Below, piece after piece: positions 60,777 through 64,000 of a stretch of DNA of 64,000 nucleotides. Source of the stretch: Sinorhizobium sp. 6-70 (GTDB lineage: Bacteria; Pseudomonadota; Alphaproteobacteria; Rhizobiales; Rhizobiaceae); the NCBI RefSeq assembly GCF_030124375.1, contig NZ_JASKLS010000002.1, positions 679,621 to 743,620 of the forward strand. Reading direction: 5' to 3'. Under the pieces are notes generated by a model that worked only from the letters and a program-made list of their open reading frames with translations, was not told where the DNA came from and ran no database searches. Every line of letters begins with the position of its first letter. The stretch's first letter is position 1. A program made the position numbers and the translations under genes.

Positions 60777-62735
60777 CTAAAGACCCATCCACCGTTCAAG
60801 CCAGGCATTGAACATCAGCACCGTCCAGAGTTGCGGCCCCCAGTCGCGGTTCCCTGAAAGATGCGCCTTCCAACGGCTCAGTATCGGCTCGACCTTGAAC
60901 ATCCCGTCGCGGCGCATGCGGGATGGCGATAGCATGTCGCTGGCCCATTCACGCAATGGGCCTCGCAGCCAGGCGTTCAAGGGCACGCCGAAACCCCGCT
61001 TGTTGGCACTGATGAGCTTGTCGGGCAGCCGTCGCGACAGCAGTTTGCGCAGCGCCGGCTTGCTATGGTTGTCTGCGAAGCAAAGTGTCCGCGGAGACCG
61101 CCATGCCAATTCTATGAACCGATAATCAAGCAGCGGCGTCCGCATCTCAAGTCCGACGGCCATCGACGCGCGATCGACCTTCACGAGGATATTGTCGGGA
61201 AGATACGCGACCATGTCGCAAAACATCATTCTGTCGACCGAGCCGAGACCACCGGGAATTCTCTTCGACGAGAACGCCGTGCTCGGTTCCTTTCCGCCCA
61301 GCACCACATCGGTTGGACGGGTCCATTGGGACACGAAGTTCAAATACCGGTCGTCTGGATCCTGGATCTGCAGCAGTTCCGCGAGTCTTCGGAGGCGACC
61401 GCCGGTCACCTCGTCCCGAAGCGGTGCGGCAATCATCGATCGACCAAGGCTTGATGCTATATCGAGCAACCAGTCCGGTGCGCCTCTTGCTGCGTGAAGG
61501 GCGACCGAAGGCATTGTCTTGGCAAGGCGATCGAATGCCATCATCTGCTGGTAGCGCTTGTAGCCACCGAAAAATTCGTCGCCACCATCGCCGGAAAGTG
61601 CGACCGTCACGGTCTTTCGCGCGAGCTTCGCGACCATCAAGGTCGGGATTTGCGACGGATCGGCGAAAGGCTCGTCATAGATATCCGGCAAACTGGAAAT
61701 GATTCCGAAGGCGGTTTCGGGCTCGGCCGTGATTTCCGTATGGTCCGTCTTCAGATAAGCCGCCACCTCCGCCGCCGCATCCGCCTCGTTGTAGTCCTCT
61801 TCCAGGAAGCGAACGGTGTAAGTCTTGACAGGTGTCGGCGACACTTCCTGCATGACCGCCGACACCAGGGATGAGTCGATGCCGCTGGAGAGCAAGACGC
61901 CGACCGGCACATCGGAGACGATGCGTTCGCGAACAGCCGCTTTCAGCGTGTTGTCGAGAAGAAGCAGGGCCTCTTCCGCAGACTCGATCCGATCGGCATA
62001 GCCTCGCTCCACGACCTCGAAGGCATCCCAATAAGGTCGGACCGATCCCAGAGCCGCAGCCATGGAGGCCGGTGGTTCATCAACGGAAATGCTCAGCCAG
62101 CAGCCATGCGGCAGCTTGAAGATACCGCGGTATATCGTATAGGGCGTCGGCACGTAATTGTGCCGGAGATAAAGCGCCAGGGCATCGCGATCCAATTCCG
62201 GATGGGCAAAGGCTGGATGCTTTCTGAGACTCTTCAGTTCGGATCCGAAGGCGACAGCGCCGTCGTTCACGCCTATGTAAAGCGGCTTTTCCCCCATTCG
62301 ATCACGCGCAAACAGGACCTTCCGCTCCACCTTGTCGTAAAGAGCGAAGGCGAACATGCCGTTGCAGCGGCGCAATGCACCTTCCAAGCCATAGACCTCG
62401 ATGGCCTCCAGCAGGATTTCGGTGTCGGAATGTCCGCGAAAGCGGGAGCCGCGTGCCTCCAGTTCATCACGCAGTTCGAGAAATCCATAGACCTCGCCGT
62501 TGTAGACAATGGAGTACCGGCCGCTGGCGGATTGCATCGGCTGGGCCCCTAACGGGGAGAGGTCGATGATCGACAACCGGCGGTGACAAAGCCCGACGCG
62601 GTTGTCCTGATCGAGCCATATGCCGGCATCGTCAGGTCCGCGATGCGCCAAGGCAGACGCCATCTGCCGCAAGATGGCGGCCAATTCGTCGCGCTGACCG
62701 CGCCTGTAATTTATCAGCCCTGCAAGTCCGCACAT
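60777..62735 (-). CDS. asnB: glutamine-hydrolysing asparagine synthetase-like amidotransferase
   Basis: This 652-residue protein has an N-terminal glutaminase domain with catalytic Cys2 (MCGLAGLINY), RHRGPDD-like AHRGPDDAG and VYNGEVY. The synthetase domain has the PPi loop LLSSGIDSSLV and SGDGGDEFFGGYKRY. AsnB paralogues in polysaccharide loci often amidate uronic acids or other acidic groups, so a sugar amide product is as likely as asparagine. ATG 62735 is fixed by the need for Cys2. Confidence 0.92.
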   Translation of the reverse strand: MCGLAGLINYRRGQRDELAAILRQMASALAHRGPDDAGIWLDQDNRVGLCHRRLSIIDLSPLGAQPMQSASGRYSIVYNGEVYGFLELRDELEARGSRFRGHSDTEILLEAIEVYGLEGALRRCNGMFAFALYDKVERKVLFARDRMGEKPLYIGVNDGAVAFGSELKSLRKHPAFAHPELDRDALALYLRHNYVPTPYTIYRGIFKLPHGCWLSISVDEPPASMAAALGSVRPYWDAFEVVERGYADRIESAEEALLLLDNTLKAAVRERIVSDVPVGVLLSSGIDSSLVSAVMQEVSPTPVKTYTVRFLEEDYNEADAAAEVAAYLKTDHTEITAEPETAFGIISSLPDIYDEPFADPSQIPTLMVAKLARKTVTVALSGDGGDEFFGGYKRYQQMMAFDRLAKTMPSVALHAARGAPDWLLDIASSLGRSMIAAPLRDEVTGGRLRRLAELLQIQDPDDRYLNFVSQWTRPTDVVLGGKEPSTAFSSKRIPGGLGSVDRMMFCDMVAYLPDNILVKVDRASMAVGLEMRTPLLDYRFIELAWRSPRTLCFADNHSKPALRKLLSRRLPDKLISANKRGFGVPLNAWLRGPLREWASDMLSPSRMRRDGMFKVEPILSRWKAHLSGNRDWGPQLWTVLMFNAWLERWMGL

Positions 62736-63177
62736 CGCAAGTACTTCAAGAACGTGGCCATCAATGCGCCGATCAAGTTGGGATCTCGTGTGGCAGGTAA
62801 CGGGCTGTCACCGACTGGGTGAGTCCCTCCTGGCCAAATAAGCATTTCATTGAAAGAAAACCGAAAGCGCGCCGTCAACTCTCGCACGAATGAAAATAGC
62901 CTTTGGGCGATCGGGTTGACACTCATCCAAATGTCGGTGCTTTCGAAAATTCGTGTCAGCACCAAACTTTAATGCGAAAGTTCTTCGAGGCGTCGATGAT
63001 CTTAAAGCCCGAGACTGAACGAAGCCTTTCACCTCGTCAACGCAAAAGTTACCGGGGCACTACCATCAATTGCGCCGCATCGCCATTGACTTGGCGAAAA
63101 AATTATGCCGGGGGCGCCGCTACAGCCGGCTGCCATCGCGAAACCGTCACCGAGCCCGATGTCGCGCGGCCTGAACT
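62736..63177. other. 442-base intergenic region
   Basis: This gap lies between the cysQ stop and the amidotransferase start, both on the minus strand, so it probably holds the amidotransferase promoter. A minus-strand frame at about 62714-62965 is open, but starts with TTG, has no ribosome site and is not convincing. I see no strong promoter pair. Confidence 0.45.
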
Positions 63178-63975
63178 TCACAGCGCCGAGGGGCATTTCG
63201 CCCAGGCAATGAAATGCGGATTTGCGAAATCGCAGTCATCCGCCTGCATCCTCTTGCCGTAGGCCAGCTGTGAGCCGTTCAGGCGAACGACCGAACCGCC
63301 CGCGGCCCTGAGGACCGCGTCGCCGGCGGCCGTATCCCACTCCATCGTGCGGCCAAAGCGCGGATAGACATCGGCCTTACCTTCGGCAACGAGGCAGAAC
63401 TTCAGCGAAGACCCGATGGACATGCAATCCTTGACGCCATGCCCGACTAGAAATGCCTCGGTTTCGGAACTGCTGTGCGAGCGGCTGGCAACGGCCGTCA
63501 GCACCGTACCCCTCGGCCTGACCCTTATCGTTTCCCGTTTCTCGATCGTGCCATCGTTGCCGAAAAGCAGTTTCTCGGCCCTGCCGTCGGCTGCCACATA
63601 GGCACAACGCTGGGCCGGCGCATAGACGATGCCAGCAACCGGGACGTCCCGCTCTATCAGCGCGATATTGACGGTGAAGTCATTCCGTCGATTGATGAAC
63701 TCCTTCGTGCCATCCAGGGGGTCGACCAGAAAGAAGGAACCGCCGCTGATGTCGGGAACCTTGCCGCAGGCGACCGCCTCTTCCGCGATCACCGGAACAC
63801 GGGGGAAAAAGCGCAAGAGCCGTTCGAGGATGATGACCTCGGCTCGTTCGTCCGCCTCGGTAACGGGGGACTGATCGTCCTTGTAACAGACACTAGGACC
63901 GGCGTCGTAGACACCAAGGATCGCCTCGCCGGCATCAATGGCGATGCGTTCGAGCACCTCACACAAGGCCGTCAT
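63178..63975 (-). CDS. cysQ: 3'(2'),5'-bisphosphate nucleotidase
   Basis: This 265-residue member of the inositol monophosphatase family has the metal motifs IAEE, DPLDGTKEF and EWDTAAGDAVL, with the KEF spacing typical of CysQ. It hydrolyses PAP to AMP, relieving product inhibition after sulfotransfer from PAPS. The sulfotransferase at 35 kb gives it a local role. GGAGGAG lies just upstream of ATG 63975. Confidence 0.93.
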   Translation of the reverse strand: MTALCEVLERIAIDAGEAILGVYDAGPSVCYKDDQSPVTEADERAEVIILERLLRFFPRVPVIAEEAVACGKVPDISGGSFFLVDPLDGTKEFINRRNDFTVNIALIERDVPVAGIVYAPAQRCAYVAADGRAEKLLFGNDGTIEKRETIRVRPRGTVLTAVASRSHSSSETEAFLVGHGVKDCMSIGSSLKFCLVAEGKADVYPRFGRTMEWDTAAGDAVLRAAGGSVVRLNGSQLAYGKRMQADDCDFANPHFIAWAKCPSAL

Positions 63976-64000
63976 TTCTCCTCCGTCATCTGGTCGAGAT
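63972..64000 (-). CDS. possible 3' end of an upstream gene
   Basis: A minus-strand frame entering from the window edge reads LDQMTEEK and stops in an ATGA overlap with the cysQ start. Such overlaps are common here, which hints at translational coupling, but only eight codons are visible. Confidence 0.3.

Noticed and set aside
62714..62965. Minus-strand frame of 83 codons overlapping the 5' end of the amidotransferase gene
   Set aside because: It begins with TTG, has no ribosome site, overlaps a well-supported start and matches no family I know.

Overview
The window reads as an alphaproteobacterial, most likely rhizobial (Sinorhizobium/Ensifer or a close Rhizobiaceae relative), polysaccharide supercluster. 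The reasons are GC-rich coding DNA with AT-rich intergenic gaps, frequent GTG and TTG starts, dense short operons with 1-4 base stop/start overlaps, ExoY/ExoF/ExoP-like proteins, and palindromic intergenic elements of a kind I associate with Sinorhizobium. The genus call is inference. A pSymB-like chromid is possible but not shown. I found 48 convincing protein genes and no RNA gene, CRISPR array or insertion sequence.

Layout. 0.25-0.9 kb: a small methyltransferase. 0.9-10.6 kb (minus): a tight operon of a peptide-type ABC importer (fused double ATPase, binding protein, two permeases) followed by three glycosyltransferases. 10.8-17.2 kb: a secreted polysaccharide lyase, a class III cyclase-like protein, a UDP-GlcNAc-type 6-dehydrogenase, a second cyclase-like protein (DUF3095 type) and a metallo-beta-lactamase-fold hydrolase. 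17.1-22.4 kb: a NodB-like deacetylase, a glycosyltransferase, an MscS-type channel and an unknown secreted protein. 22.4-32.2 kb: the core Wzx/Wzy export machine, with a Wzc/ExoP-like co-polymerase, Wzy-like polymerase, DegT aminotransferase, PIG-L deacetylase, ExoY-like initiating transferase, Wza/ExoF-like export protein and Wzx flippase. 32.3-39.2 kb: a secreted pectate-lyase-like protein, two glycosyltransferases, a sulfotransferase and a two-component pair. 39.3-50.6 kb: two paralogous membrane GT39-like proteins (minus) flank a CDP-3,6-dideoxyhexose operon (rfbF-rfbG-rfbH-like, SDR, GT2); the second one belongs to a GtrA/flavoprotein operon. 51.1-53.7 kb: a formyltransferase, ATP-grasp ligase and HAD phosphatase cassette. 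54-60.4 kb: a WbpM/CapD-like dehydratase, two glycosyltransferases and an RTX calcium-binding protein. 60.8-64 kb (minus): an asparagine synthetase-like amidotransferase and CysQ.

How it fits together. An ExoY-like enzyme starts the unit on a lipid carrier. About eight glycosyltransferases extend it with sugars from the dehydrogenase, the dehydratase, the aminotransferase and the CDP-dideoxyhexose branch. Deacetylation, formylation, amino-acid-like ligation and sulfation could decorate it. Wzx and Wzy flip and polymerise it, and the Wzc/Wza pair exports it. Two secreted lyases could trim it. CysQ could remove the PAP made by the sulfotransferase. The chemical structure is not deducible from sequence.

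The most unusual points are: an RfbH-like enzyme that keeps the PLP-site histidine but lacks three of the four iron-sulfur cysteines; a partner SDR whose catalytic lysine is leucine; a cyclase without the usual base-selecting residues, near a second cyclase-like protein; the formyltransferase/ATP-grasp/HAD cassette; and the peptide-importer/glycosyltransferase operon.
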